Shown here piece after piece: positions 17,545 through 26,919 of a stretch of 64,000 nucleotides of DNA. Origin of the DNA: Spirochaetota bacterium (lineage in GTDB: Bacteria; Spirochaetota; Spirochaetia; SPDA01; JAJSAL01); the NCBI GenBank assembly GCA_024274705.1, contig JAJSAL010000008.1:78748-142747 (forward strand). Direction: 5' to 3'. The translations under genes and the position numbers were made by a program. Each line of letters opens with the position of its first letter. The first letter of the stretch is position 1. The notes under the pieces were generated by a model. That model did not search any database and had not been told where the DNA came from. It worked only from the letters and a program-made list of their open reading frames with translations.

Positions 17545-17819
17545 AAATGGAGACTGGAAAAGCATAAAGGGCATAGAAGAAGAAAAGGAGCGGTATCAAA
17601 GGTATGCCAGCCAATACGTTAAGGAAAGATAGAAGAGTAAATATCAGGATGTCGGAAAGAGACTTAAAGGAGTTACAGGCAATTGCTCTTGAAGAAGGAA
17701 GACCGTACCAGATGCTTATTTCGAGCTTGCTACATAAATACATAAACCGTCGGTTTATAGATGTAAATGTAATTGGGCAATTGAAAAAGGACAGGAAGGA
17801 TGAAGAAAGGACATTATAA
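17495..17819 (+). pseudogene. Frameshifted CopG-like antitoxin
   Basis: Two overlapping frames together give one antitoxin. ATG 17495 encodes EELELLESIENGDWKSIKGI and EEEKERYQRYAS and then stops at 17632. From about 17604 another frame continues with NTLRKDRRVNIRMSERDLKE, ALEEGRPYQMLISSLLHKYI, which is the ribbon-helix-helix part. A single-base indel near 17605 would rejoin them. ATG 17604 could still produce the C-terminal RHH domain alone (71 residues). Together with the truncated toxin upstream this is a decayed toxin-antitoxin pair. Its 3' end overlaps the next gene by 20 bases. Confidence 0.6.
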
Positions 17820-19698
17820 TTTCATAGATAAAATCCAGGAACTTGCCGAACTACTCGAAAAGTGTCCCGGTTTTCAGTTTGCAGAAAACATTGAACAACT
17901 TATTGAATTGTCCTGCGGCAGTGCTGAAAATGATTATTTCGAAGTAAAATATGATTTACCGGACAATCGCTCCATTACAGAGGTGACTGTTGCCCGGGTT
18001 CGTAATGGTATTGCCGTTAACTACATCGAACCGTACATGAGACGACGTGATCCTGACTGCATGTTTATTGGTGATGAAGCCCCATCAGACAAACCAAGGT
18101 TCAAAGACAGGTTTGAAAAAGACTTTTCAGATTTAAGAGAAGAAACGTTTACCTGGTTGGCCGAACAGCAACTGGCTGTTTTTGCGTTTCACACAGGCAG
18201 TGATGAAACTGGAGACGGAGCCCTTGCCGTTGTTCCGGTAAATGCTGCATTTTTTGCATTAGCGCTTGCCATGCTCCAGAGTATTATTCCCCCGGCAGAG
18301 CTTTCCGATTCTTTTTCACCTAAAAGCATTATCTATGTAGCTCCCACATTCAGGCATACGCACTTTAACGGAAAACAGATTGTTGTTCATAATAGACGAA
18401 AGAGTTTATACGAGATATTTTCATATAATCTTTATCCAGGTCCCAGCGCCAAGAAAGGCGTCTATGGCGTTCTGATAGATAAAAGTGAAAAGGAAGGTTG
18501 GGTTGTTCCCCACTGTTCTACGGTTCAAGCCGTTACTCCGTATGACAACATTATAACCTTTATGCATGAAGGAGCCAGCGGCGGCGGTAAGAGTGAAATG
18601 CTTGAACAACCCCATCGTTTACCTGATGGTAGAATGCTGAAGGGGCGCAATATCGTTACCGGAGAAAAACGGTACATAGAAATTCCACGTACGTGCGAAA
18701 TACACCCCGTGTGTGATGATATGGCACTATGTTCTCCATCACTTCAAAAAGATAATGGTAAGCTATGGCTTGTTGACGCCGAAAATGGCTGGTTTCTAAG
18801 AGTTAATCATATATCAGAATATGGTACTGATCCCAAACTTGAAAAATTGACGGCACAGCCCCCGGCACCGCTGTTTTTTTTGAATATCGACGCTGTGCCG
18901 AATAGCCGGGCATTGATCTGGGAGCATATTGATGATGCCCCAGGTAAGCCGTGTCCCAATCCACGCGTTATTGTACCCCGGTCAATCTATCCTGACGTTG
19001 TCACTAAACCTGTATCTGTAGATTACCGCAGTTTTGGTGTCCGTACACCGCCATGTACACGGGAAAAGCCCAGCTATGGCATTATTGGATTATTTCATAT
19101 ATTACCTCCGGCATTAGCATGGCTCTGGCGTTTGGTTACACCCCGGGGATTCAGTAATCCAAGCATTGTTGATGAGGGAGTTATGAGTAGCGAGGGCGTT
19201 GGCAGTTACTGGGCGTTTTCTACCGGGCTGAAAATAAACCAGGCAAACTTGCTTTTCGATCAAATTGAACGAAATACAGAAACACGATACCTTCTTATTC
19301 CTAATCAACACATAGGTGCCTGGGAAACCAGCTTTATGCCGCAATGGTTGACAAGAGATTATCTGGCACGCAGGGGTTCGGCCAATTTTCACAGAGAACA
19401 AATAAAAGATGCCCGGTGTTCTCTCTTAGGATATGCACTGAAAACAATGCGGATTGAAGGTACCCTTATTGCTCACTGGTTTCTTGAGGTAGATACTCAA
19501 CCGGAAGTAGGTGAAGACGGATATGACGAAGGGACAAAAATATTAAAAGATTTTTTTACCGATAATCTATCTCAATTTCTGAAACCGGAGTTAAATGCTT
19601 TAGGCCGTCAGATTATTGAGTGTTGCTTAGACAACGGCAATGCCGGTGACTATGAACATTTTTTCCCTAATTACGCTCAGTTTATACAAAATGACTGA
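17800..19698 (+). CDS. Large P-loop protein of unknown function (DUF4914-like)
   Basis: Intact 632-residue protein. The strongest feature is a Walker A loop at about 258-265 (MHEGASGGGKSEM), set after a beta-rich N-terminal half and followed by a long region with Tyr/Pro/Cys-rich blocks (PRTCEIHPVCDDMALCSPSL, DYRSFGVRTPPCTREKPSYG). The GASGGGKS loop is similar to the kinase loop of HPr kinase and ATP-dependent PEP carboxykinase, suggesting a phosphate-transfer enzyme of that fold; I recall the whole protein as DUF4914-like, but could not check. No signal peptide. Composition resembles the host more than the AT-rich vapBC. Its start overlaps the broken antitoxin, so its own promoter must lie in or before that remnant. 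Confidence 0.7.
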   Translation: MKKGHYNFIDKIQELAELLEKCPGFQFAENIEQLIELSCGSAENDYFEVKYDLPDNRSITEVTVARVRNGIAVNYIEPYMRRRDPDCMFIGDEAPSDKPRFKDRFEKDFSDLREETFTWLAEQQLAVFAFHTGSDETGDGALAVVPVNAAFFALALAMLQSIIPPAELSDSFSPKSIIYVAPTFRHTHFNGKQIVVHNRRKSLYEIFSYNLYPGPSAKKGVYGVLIDKSEKEGWVVPHCSTVQAVTPYDNIITFMHEGASGGGKSEMLEQPHRLPDGRMLKGRNIVTGEKRYIEIPRTCEIHPVCDDMALCSPSLQKDNGKLWLVDAENGWFLRVNHISEYGTDPKLEKLTAQPPAPLFFLNIDAVPNSRALIWEHIDDAPGKPCPNPRVIVPRSIYPDVVTKPVSVDYRSFGVRTPPCTREKPSYGIIGLFHILPPALAWLWRLVTPRGFSNPSIVDEGVMSSEGVGSYWAFSTGLKINQANLLFDQIERNTETRYLLIPNQHIGAWETSFMPQWLTRDYLARRGSANFHREQIKDARCSLLGYALKTMRIEGTLIAHWFLEVDTQPEVGEDGYDEGTKILKDFFTDNLSQFLKPELNALGRQIIECCLDNGNAGDYEHFFPNYAQFIQND

Positions 19699-19844
19699 CC
19701 TGAAGGAAACAGGTACCATAATGGAGTCGTGGTTTCCGGAATAGGCGAGGCTGTTACCCGGATTATCGGGAAATAGATGATACATATGCATAAACCGGAC
19801 AGCTCCTACACCACCGGGCCATGCGGTGAAATCCGTCAGTAGAT

Positions 19845-21125
19845 TCACACCATCATCATAGTCCCTGCAGAGCGGAATCCCAGAGTGGTCACCGCGCCGG
19901 TGCCGAACACGTCTTCCATCGCCGTCACATAGCCCGGCACCCTTAAGTCCGGAAGAAATACCTGGATGGTACCTGCAAAACCCCCTCCATGCACCCTGCA
20001 CGCTCCTTCACCTGTCTCCCTGATGTAACGGCCGGTAAGGCCCAGGGCAAGTGCCAGTTCCTGGTTTTTCGGCTCCGATGGTACCGAGATGTTCTGAAGC
20101 AGTTCCCAGGAGGAACGGCCGGATGCACGGACCAGGTGCAGGAAATCCTGAAACCTCCCCTCCCGTATTGCCGCTGTCTGTTCCAGGACCCTCCGGTTTT
20201 CAGCAAAAAAGTGGAGCGCCCTGAGCACGCTTCTGTCTCCGCAGCTCCTCCTGAGATCCGGTACGGCTTGCAGCACCTGGTCTTCCTTCACCTGCCGGAG
20301 CTGTTCCTTACCGAACAGCCCGGCGATACAGCGCATTTCCCGGGGAATGGCGGCATACTCGGGCGTTAGATTTGCATGGTTACCCCTGGTATCCACCACC
20401 AGGAGGGTGTACTGCTGCTCTCCCAGATCTAAAGAAACCAGCCTGACCTCCGGATCATCCTGGTCCTGGAAATCGATGGTGACAATCCCACCGCAGGCGC
20501 AGGCCGTCTGATCCATGAGTCCCGAGGGTTTTCCCATGTACCGGTTTTCTGCAAACTGACCGATCTTTGCAATCTCCAGGGGAGAAACCCGGCTCCCGTT
20601 GTACAGCCCGTTCAATATCGAACCGATAAGCACTTCCACCGCCGCGGAAGAGCTTAAACCGGACCCGGGAAGCACACTACTGTCCAGGTACGCATCGAAC
20701 CCGCCGAAGGCATATCCTGCCCGGTTCAGCCCGGCAGCTACACCCCGGATCAGGGATTCCGTTGTTCCTGCTTCAGCCGCTTCCGGCTCCAGCTTTCCCA
20801 GATGTACGGTAAAAGGTGAATCGAACCCTTTTGAAATCAACGTGCAGGTAAGATCGTCCCGCCGGGAGACCGCGGCAAGGGCGTCCAGGGTTACCGCACC
20901 GGCAATAACCCTTCCCAGGTTGTGATCAGTATGATTACCGCCTATCTCTGTCCGGCCGGGGGTGCTGAACAGGTGCTCCGGAAATGTTTCGAAATGGCTC
21001 TGGAATTTCTTTATCACCCGATGACACCTGGATATTCCCTGGTCGATTCTGTGGGAACCGTAGATATCATCAAAGAGGTCCCTGCACGGTTGGGATGATA
21101 GAAATGCCGACAGTACTGAACTCAT
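19845..21125 (-). CDS. galK: Galactokinase-family sugar kinase
   Basis: GHMP-family kinase of about 426 residues. Motif 1 is STPGRTEIGGNHTDHNLGRV, a variant of the galactokinase signature with Asn-His instead of Glu-His; motif 2 is LPGSGLSSSAAVEVLIG (ATP-phosphate loop); motif 3 is VHGGGFAGTIQVF. Galactokinases make galactose-1-phosphate. The open frame extends to 21326, but I start at ATG 21125 (MSSVLSAFLSS) because AGGTG precedes it and the extra residues lie inside the deoB gene. It begins 25 bases after the deoB stop, so both are probably co-transcribed. The variant motif is seen in a known branch of galactokinases, though the exact sugar is uncertain. Confidence 0.8.
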   Translation of the reverse strand: MSSVLSAFLSSQPCRDLFDDIYGSHRIDQGISRCHRVIKKFQSHFETFPEHLFSTPGRTEIGGNHTDHNLGRVIAGAVTLDALAAVSRRDDLTCTLISKGFDSPFTVHLGKLEPEAAEAGTTESLIRGVAAGLNRAGYAFGGFDAYLDSSVLPGSGLSSSAAVEVLIGSILNGLYNGSRVSPLEIAKIGQFAENRYMGKPSGLMDQTACACGGIVTIDFQDQDDPEVRLVSLDLGEQQYTLLVVDTRGNHANLTPEYAAIPREMRCIAGLFGKEQLRQVKEDQVLQAVPDLRRSCGDRSVLRALHFFAENRRVLEQTAAIREGRFQDFLHLVRASGRSSWELLQNISVPSEPKNQELALALGLTGRYIRETGEGACRVHGGGFAGTIQVFLPDLRVPGYVTAMEDVFGTGAVTTLGFRSAGTMMMV

Positions 21126-21150
21126 CTTCGTCACCTGGATGTTCTGAAAT

Positions 21151-22326
21151 TCAGAAAAAGGAGGTCCCGTTTCTGTTGGGTTCTGTTTCGAACAACGTGC
21201 ACAGGCTTTGGGCCACATCGGAAAACCCCTTCCTGATTCCAAGGTCCTTCCCGGATGAACCTTTCCGGTAAACAAGGAGGGGAACGTATTCCCTGGTATG
21301 GTCCGAACCTTTATAGGTGGGATCACAGCCGTGATCCGCGGTGATGATCAACACATCCCCTTTGGACAGGGCATCCATCATACCCGGAAGGGCGGTATCG
21401 ATCTCCTGAACTGCCCGGTAGTATCCTTCCACGTCCCGCCGGTGGCCGTAGATCATGTCGGTATCCACCAGGTTTAAGAACACCAACTCCCTTTCGGTCT
21501 TTTTCCGGCACATCCGTTCCCGGGTTCTCTCCAGGCATGCGGTGTTTCCTCTATCGTGAAAACTTTCGGTCAGGCCCTTCTCGAGAAAAATGTCTCCGAT
21601 CTTCCCCACCCCCACGGTGTGGACGCCGGATTCCTGAAGGTGTTCCAGGACTGAGCCATAGGGCATGTCGATCGAAAAATCACGCCTGTTCCTGGTCCGG
21701 GTGAAATTTCCGGCAGTGCCGGTAAACGGCCGGGCGATCACCCGGGCAACGTGATACGAATCCACCAGTTTCCTCGATATCCGGCAGATCCGGTAGAGTT
21801 CTTCGACCGGGATTATCTCCTCATGGGCGGCAATCTGGAACACCGAATCTGCGGAAGTGTACACGATCGGGAAGCCGGTTTCCAGGTGTTCTTCCCCCAG
21901 TTCCTGGATGATTTCCGTACCTGAAGCGGCGACATTCCCAAGCATCTTCCGGCCGGTCGCCTCCTCGAAGGCCTCTACCAGTTCGGCGGGAAACGAAGGA
22001 TGTTCCTGGGAAAAGGTATGAAACGCCCTCTTAAGTTCTATCCCGGCGATCTCCCAGTGGCCTGTGGTGGTGTCCTTCCCCGGCGATTTCTCCGCCATTA
22101 CCCCCCAGGACGCGGAAGGATGCTCCACTGCTTCACAGCCGGGAAGGTCACCCTCCACGAGGAAGCTGCAGTTACCGAGACCCAGCTGTTTCAGGGTGGG
22201 CCACTTCTTACCCGGGACCTGCTGACAGATGTGGAGAGCTGTATTCGAACCGGCATCACCGAAAGCCCGGGCATCCGGCAGTGCGCCGATCCCGAAACTG
22301 TCTATCACCAGTATTGTTACCTGCAT
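21151..22326 (-). CDS. deoB: Phosphopentomutase
   Basis: Phosphopentomutase of 391 residues, the usual length, in the alkaline-phosphatase superfamily. It interconverts ribose-1-phosphate with ribose-5-phosphate and deoxyribose-1-phosphate with deoxyribose-5-phosphate in nucleoside catabolism. Metal-site motifs are visible: VIDSFGIGALPDA at the N-terminus, GKDTTTGHWE (with the phosphorylated Thr region), NLVDTDMIYGHRRD, and ITADHGCDP with DHTREYVP at the C-terminus. It precedes galactokinase by 25 bases. Its product deoxyribose-5-phosphate is the substrate of DeoC, of which there are two copies downstream in the window, one in a microcompartment. No nucleoside phosphorylase gene is present here. 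Confidence 0.92.
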   Translation of the reverse strand: MQVTILVIDSFGIGALPDARAFGDAGSNTALHICQQVPGKKWPTLKQLGLGNCSFLVEGDLPGCEAVEHPSASWGVMAEKSPGKDTTTGHWEIAGIELKRAFHTFSQEHPSFPAELVEAFEEATGRKMLGNVAASGTEIIQELGEEHLETGFPIVYTSADSVFQIAAHEEIIPVEELYRICRISRKLVDSYHVARVIARPFTGTAGNFTRTRNRRDFSIDMPYGSVLEHLQESGVHTVGVGKIGDIFLEKGLTESFHDRGNTACLERTRERMCRKKTERELVFLNLVDTDMIYGHRRDVEGYYRAVQEIDTALPGMMDALSKGDVLIITADHGCDPTYKGSDHTREYVPLLVYRKGSSGKDLGIRKGFSDVAQSLCTLFETEPNRNGTSFF

Positions 22327-22590
22327 CCCGGCACCCCCTATTTCCTCCGCATCACGATGTCACCGGTCCTATCCGTTCCTCCCGGAGAGGGTGGCAATGA
22401 CTACCGTAAAAGGGAGAGGTGTTATAAAGAAGGAAAGGATTGCCGGAACGATTTTACTGCGGATGTTCATCTTAGATGGAGAGTACTGTACGATATCTGC
22501 ACTGTCAATGCAACCTTATCTCCATAGCCGGATATACTCGTGGAAGAGCGGGTGGGGAGTACCGGGATAGTGGAACCTGACAGCTCCCGC

Positions 22591-23451
22591 TTACCCTTTT
22601 ACAGCTCCAAACGTAAGTCCTCTGACAATATATTTCTGGGCGAGCAGCGCCAGTACTACAGGTGGTGTTATAGCTATTAAGCTCCTTACAGCGACAAACC
22701 AAAATTGGATCCCCCGGGTGTCCACTGCGCCTGCCATGTGTACCGGTATTACCTTTGCTTTTAAACTCCCGATGGTAAGAGCAAAAAGGAATTCATTCCA
22801 GGTGAAAGCCAGTACTATTAAAACTACGGCTGCCAGACTGGGCGCAGCCAGGCGGAGTGAAATATTCCAGAAAATCTTGAAATGGTTAGCCCCATCAACA
22901 AGAGCCGCTTCTTCCAGTTCAATCGGTAAATCTATAAACGCCTGGCGCATAATAACAACTATAAAGGGCAAACTAAAGGTAACGTTTACCATAATCAAGG
23001 CGGACAGGGTATCTATCAGGCCTAAGAACCTGATAATCAGGAAAAAGGGTATTACGGTAGCTATCGGGGGAAGAACCCTCTGTGATAAAAACCACACAGT
23101 GATGTCGGAGTTTTTAAACCGCTTAAATTTAAAGCGTGCTATTGCGTACGCAGCCGGTACTCCCAAAATTGACGCCGCTATGGCTGTACCAAGACCTACT
23201 ATGCAGCTGTTTAACAAGGCCCGTTGGGTTTCACCTACGGAAAGTTCTGTACGCCAGTTAGACAGAGTTGGTTTATACTGTAAAAAAGGAACAGCGAGTC
23301 CTGTTACAGTAAAGGCTTCTATTGGATTCCTGATACTCAAACTTATTGCCCAGTAAAACGGCATAAAAGTTATCACAGCCACGATTATCGCCAGGATAAA
23401 AAAAGTAATAAAACTTATTTTTCGTTTTTTAAAAGACGAGCCAATGTGCAT
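22591..23451 (-). CDS. Carbohydrate ABC permease (MalG/UgpE type)
   Basis: Six-helix permease of 286 residues, BPD_transp_1 family. The N-terminal helix (ISFITFFILAIIVAVITFMP) and the EAA loop EEAALVDGANHFKIFWNISL are typical of the MalG-side subunit of sugar importers. GGAG lies 8 bases before the start. It is last in the order binding protein, permease, permease on the minus strand and lies 12 bases from its partner. No ATPase gene belongs to this operon, so a shared MsmK/MalK-type ATPase must drive it. Confidence 0.87.
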   Translation of the reverse strand: MHIGSSFKKRKISFITFFILAIIVAVITFMPFYWAISLSIRNPIEAFTVTGLAVPFLQYKPTLSNWRTELSVGETQRALLNSCIVGLGTAIAASILGVPAAYAIARFKFKRFKNSDITVWFLSQRVLPPIATVIPFFLIIRFLGLIDTLSALIMVNVTFSLPFIVVIMRQAFIDLPIELEEAALVDGANHFKIFWNISLRLAAPSLAAVVLIVLAFTWNEFLFALTIGSLKAKVIPVHMAGAVDTRGIQFWFVAVRSLIAITPPVVLALLAQKYIVRGLTFGAVKG

Positions 23452-23463
23452 ATGCGGCGTCTC

Positions 23464-24312
23464 CTATTGGTAAGTTTGTCTAATGCGTTTAAATATGGTC
23501 ATGATAAAAAGCATAACTATAATAAAAAGCAAAATTGATATTGCAGATGAATAGCCGAAATTGAAAAACCTCATACCGACCCGGTAGGCATACATTGTCA
23601 AAACCTGGGTAGCCATTCCAGGTCCGCCTGTCGTTAAGGTGAAGGGTATATCAAAAACCTTAAAAGCCTCAGTAGTTCGCAACAATAGAACGAGAATTAT
23701 TGTCGGCTGCAATATGGGAAAAGAGATATAACGAAAAACCCGCAGAGAACTGGATGTTTCCAGGGCGGCTGCCTCATAAAAATCATCGGGAATACCCTGC
23801 AACGCAGCAAGAAAAATCAAAAAGCAGAATGGAGTCCACTGCCAGATATCAACAATAATAATTGATACAAGGGCCCAATATGGGTTGGACAGCCAGGGAA
23901 TTTTTACATTAAAAAGGCCATTAATTAAACCGCCTTCTTCATAAAATATTGTAAAAAACAGAAACCCGACAGCGATAGGTGTTGCAAAGAGCGGCATTGT
24001 AATTATAGTGCGTAACAAACCTCTCGCCGGCATTGGCCGGTTAAAAAGAATGGCACTGAACAGGCCAAGTACCATCTGTATACAAACACCTGAGATGACA
24101 AAGATCAGAGTAATAATTATCGAATACCTGGCCCTGAAATCCGTAAAAAAATGAATAAAATTTTTAAAACCGATAAACTCGTCGACACCACCGATTTTTA
24201 CATTAAAAAAAGAAAGCCTGACCCCATAGATCAGCGGGAAGATGGTAAAAGCCAGGACCCACAGGACTGCAGGCAACAGGAATAACCATTTAATTTTAAT
24301 ATCTTTATACAT
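23464..24312 (-). CDS. Carbohydrate ABC permease (MalF/UgpA type)
   Basis: Six-helix permease of 282 residues, BPD_transp_1 family. The opening helix LFLLPAVLWVLAFTIFPLIY and the EAA loop (DDFYEAAALETSSSLRVFRY) are those of the MalF/UgpA-side subunit. It lacks the long periplasmic loop of E. coli MalF. It stands between the binding-protein gene (92 bases upstream) and the second permease (12 bases downstream). Substrate is probably a sugar or polyol handled by the aldolase/kinase cluster on the opposite strand. Confidence 0.87.
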   Translation of the reverse strand: MYKDIKIKWLFLLPAVLWVLAFTIFPLIYGVRLSFFNVKIGGVDEFIGFKNFIHFFTDFRARYSIIITLIFVISGVCIQMVLGLFSAILFNRPMPARGLLRTIITMPLFATPIAVGFLFFTIFYEEGGLINGLFNVKIPWLSNPYWALVSIIIVDIWQWTPFCFLIFLAALQGIPDDFYEAAALETSSSLRVFRYISFPILQPTIILVLLLRTTEAFKVFDIPFTLTTGGPGMATQVLTMYAYRVGMRFFNFGYSSAISILLFIIVMLFIMTIFKRIRQTYQ

Positions 24313-24404
24313 TTTCCAACTCTATCATTGCTGTTTAAATAAATTCCGGCAGGGCTATCGAAAGACCCTGCCGGATTATAACATGAATAATTCTTTAAGC
24401 TACA

Positions 24405-26075
24405 TTATTTAGAATAGCCGATAGATTGTTGATACTGTTTCAACTGATCTTCCCGGCCACGGCGATCGGTTATTTCATTCCACTCCTTTGCTGTACGATC
24501 CAGCGCTTCTTTAGGTGTGAGCCTCCCGATCATCGTCTCAGAAAGATTCTGATCCAATGCTCTCCAGTATTCTTCTGCGCCGTTTATCCTCAGATAGGGG
24601 AGCATGGTGTCGGCAAAAAAGTTATCATAGTAAGCATCAAGATAAAACATGAGGTCACTCTCATTCCATCCTGCTTTGAGGAACCCTTCCAGTTTTGCCG
24701 TGCCTTTCGGGGGCAGGAAGTGTATTTTAGTACCCGGGTCTACGCCTGTCCAGCCGCGGTTTACATTCCAGAGGCTTACCGGTTCAGTCGCCATGAGAGC
24801 GTAAAAGCTGTATACAACTTCCGGGTTTTCCGATTTTGAAGAAATTATACCCTGCCAGGAACCACCGGTTGTGTTGCCTACCACGTTAGGCTTGTCGAGT
24901 TTTACCCATTTGTTGTTGTTAATGTCGTAAACCTCGTAACTTCCGGGAATTATGGAAGCTCCCATTTTACCTTTAATCTTGGACCGGGTGGTATCCTGAA
25001 CTAAAGAGCCGACATCACCCCAGGAAAAAACGAAAATGGCTTTCCCACGCAGAAACCAGTCCCATGCAGTACCAAGGTCCCATGCGGCCTGTGCCGGTGG
25101 TCCATACTGGGATAATTTATAAAGTACTTCCAGTGCACGTACATGCCCGGGCTGGTTAATAAGCGGTTCCATGGTATCCGGATCAAACCAGTAATTATTC
25201 CTGCCTCGATCCACCGTGTTTCCGCCCATAACTACATAAGGAGCTGAAAGGGACATAAAGTGAAACATACCCTGCTCATTCACCTTGAAGTGCATAACAA
25301 TCCCGCTGTCAGGGTCTGCATCATTACTATCCCAGTCTTTACCGTTAAAGAATGCGGCGATATCAAGAACATCCTGCCATGTTTTAATTGGATAGGGCAT
25401 ATTGCTGCCGGTTTCTGCTTTATACTTATCCTGCCATCCTTTATCGGATAGAATATCATCCCTCCAATACAATACCTGGCCATCGCTGTCGTTCATTGTT
25501 GCGTACCATTTCCCGTTCCACGTATGTATTTCTTTTAACGAAGGAGGAAGCCAATTCGGATCCCAGTATGAAAAACGCTTGTCGGCAATGTATTTATCTA
25601 TTGGAACAATATATCCGGGAGTGATGTACTCTCCCATGTACCATGCGCCTTCTATAAAACCATCAAACTGTCCACCGCCTAATCGCAGATCGTTAATGGT
25701 TTTCTGTAGCTGTTCCGCCAACGGTATCTCAACAATGTCCAGTTTTGCCCCGGTCAGTTCTTCCCAGGCTGGTCGAAGACGATACATCGGCCCGGAAATC
25801 CCGCCTTTCGGTCCGCTGTTGTTAACGGTGATGGCAATACGACTGCCGGCAAAAGGCTGCTTTCCCTTCCCGTACATTGTGCCGAGCTGATCTTTGGTAA
25901 TGTGGATTACTTCTTTATCTTCGAAGGTTATTAAGTCCACACTACCGTCGTCATACCATTTAAGGTACTCATACCCGGCTTTTTCGGTTCCTGCGGCTTC
26001 TTTCTGACCTCCTGCAATAGCCTGCATACTGACTGCAAACAGCAGTATGATCAGAAAGGTAAACAATTTTCTCAT
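24405..26075 (-). CDS. ABC sugar-binding protein (family 1 solute-binding)
   Basis: Periplasmic binding protein of 556 residues, longer than the usual 420-450. A signal peptide (MRKLFTFLIILLFAVSMQAI) ends at AGG with no lipobox Cys. After a roughly 60-residue extra N-terminal region come the usual SBP_1 blocks, such as LDIVEIPLAEQLQKTINDLR, WYATMNDSDGQVLYWRDDIL and GKAIFVFSWGDVG. Aromatic residues are abundant, as in sugar binders. AAGGGGG precedes the ATG. Being first in the operon it is set up for highest expression; an inverted repeat sits 35 bases upstream. The regulator gene at 26920 reads away from it and probably controls both directions. Confidence 0.85.
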   Translation of the reverse strand: MRKLFTFLIILLFAVSMQAIAGGQKEAAGTEKAGYEYLKWYDDGSVDLITFEDKEVIHITKDQLGTMYGKGKQPFAGSRIAITVNNSGPKGGISGPMYRLRPAWEELTGAKLDIVEIPLAEQLQKTINDLRLGGGQFDGFIEGAWYMGEYITPGYIVPIDKYIADKRFSYWDPNWLPPSLKEIHTWNGKWYATMNDSDGQVLYWRDDILSDKGWQDKYKAETGSNMPYPIKTWQDVLDIAAFFNGKDWDSNDADPDSGIVMHFKVNEQGMFHFMSLSAPYVVMGGNTVDRGRNNYWFDPDTMEPLINQPGHVRALEVLYKLSQYGPPAQAAWDLGTAWDWFLRGKAIFVFSWGDVGSLVQDTTRSKIKGKMGASIIPGSYEVYDINNNKWVKLDKPNVVGNTTGGSWQGIISSKSENPEVVYSFYALMATEPVSLWNVNRGWTGVDPGTKIHFLPPKGTAKLEGFLKAGWNESDLMFYLDAYYDNFFADTMLPYLRINGAEEYWRALDQNLSETMIGRLTPKEALDRTAKEWNEITDRRGREDQLKQYQQSIGYSK

Positions 26076-26109
26076 ACTAAGTCCCCCTTGAAAAAAAATG
26101 TGGTTTATT

Positions 26110-26144
26110 AAATAACAGACAAATTTTACATTTTGTCGTTATTT
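26110..26144. promoter_or_regulatory. Inverted repeat upstream of sugar-binding protein gene
   Basis: AAATAACAGACAAA (26110-26123) faces TTTGTCGTTATTT (26132-26144): 13 paired positions with one extra A in the left arm. It lies 35-69 bases before the binding-protein start codon and may be an operator or part of the leader. Confidence 0.5.
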
Positions 26145-26840
26145 CCAGAATAAAAGTAACCGATACTGTGCTGTGATACTTTTCGGAAAAGGCAATTGAC
26201 TTGTCGAATCCTGTTATAATGTTCATTTCTTTTGTAAATCATATGTCATTTAAATGTATAGTAATTAAAACACATTGTAATACAGTATGTCAAGTAATTA
26301 ATACAAATACTGATTGAAGCACATCTTTTCCATAAGAAGATCCATACAAACATGAACCTCAAAAGGATAAACGCAAACAGGTTTTAACCGGTACTTTCTT
26401 CTTAATACGTTTGATCCCAGCCAGCTGAGAATTGTTTGCCTGCTATGCTTCGTTTCCGACACTCATCTTCCCTAAAAGGCCTCGCTTACTACCCGGTACA
26501 GGAAATTCTCCATAATAACAACACGCCCCCATTATTACCAATATCTCCAGTAATTCAAGAATATCGCCGTTATATCGTCTGTTTTTCAACTAACCGTTTT
26601 AGCCCGACAGTAAATCCCCCTTTATTACCATAGGCACTGACAACTATTACGTGCCGGCTTCCAACAGCTTCCATCATACGAAGGGTGTACCGTTTTCCCA
26701 TCAATATGGAGTAATTCCGGGAATGTTCTTTAGGCCCGTTACCCCTCCTGAGAAACTATTACCGGAGGATTTTTCTCACAATCGACTACATCCATTCGGC
26801 GGACGGCATAGGTATCCGCCCTATCAATTGATAGTATTAT
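26145..26840. other. Long divergent intergenic region
   Basis: About 700 bases without a recognisable gene between the binding-protein and regulator genes. The half-site ATATGTCA or GTATGTCA occurs at 26241-26248 and 26285-26292 and again in the regulator promoter at 26875-26882. The segment 26300-26840 contains only short frames without family features; I see nothing else in it. Confidence 0.5.
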
Positions 26841-26885
26841 ATTTGACATTTCCTGCATTATTTGTTATATATTCATATGTCAAAT
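26841..26885 (+). promoter_or_regulatory. Promoter and flanking operator of the GntR/LacI regulator
   Basis: TTGACA (26843-26848), 17-base spacer, TATATA (26866-26871). The promoter is framed by a perfect 9-bp inverted repeat, ATTTGACAT (26841-26849) and ATGTCAAAT (26877-26885), whose centres are 36 bp apart. One arm covers the -35 box and the other the start-site region, which fits autorepression by a dimer or tetramer. Confidence 0.7.
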
Positions 26886-26919
26886 AATATCATCAACACG
26901 AGGCAGGTAGCATTTTCAT

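Noticed and set aside
26150..26230. Sigma-70 promoter near 26198 (TTGACT and TATAAT)
   Set aside because: The spacing is only about 14 bases, too short, and no gene starts downstream on that strand for 700 bases.
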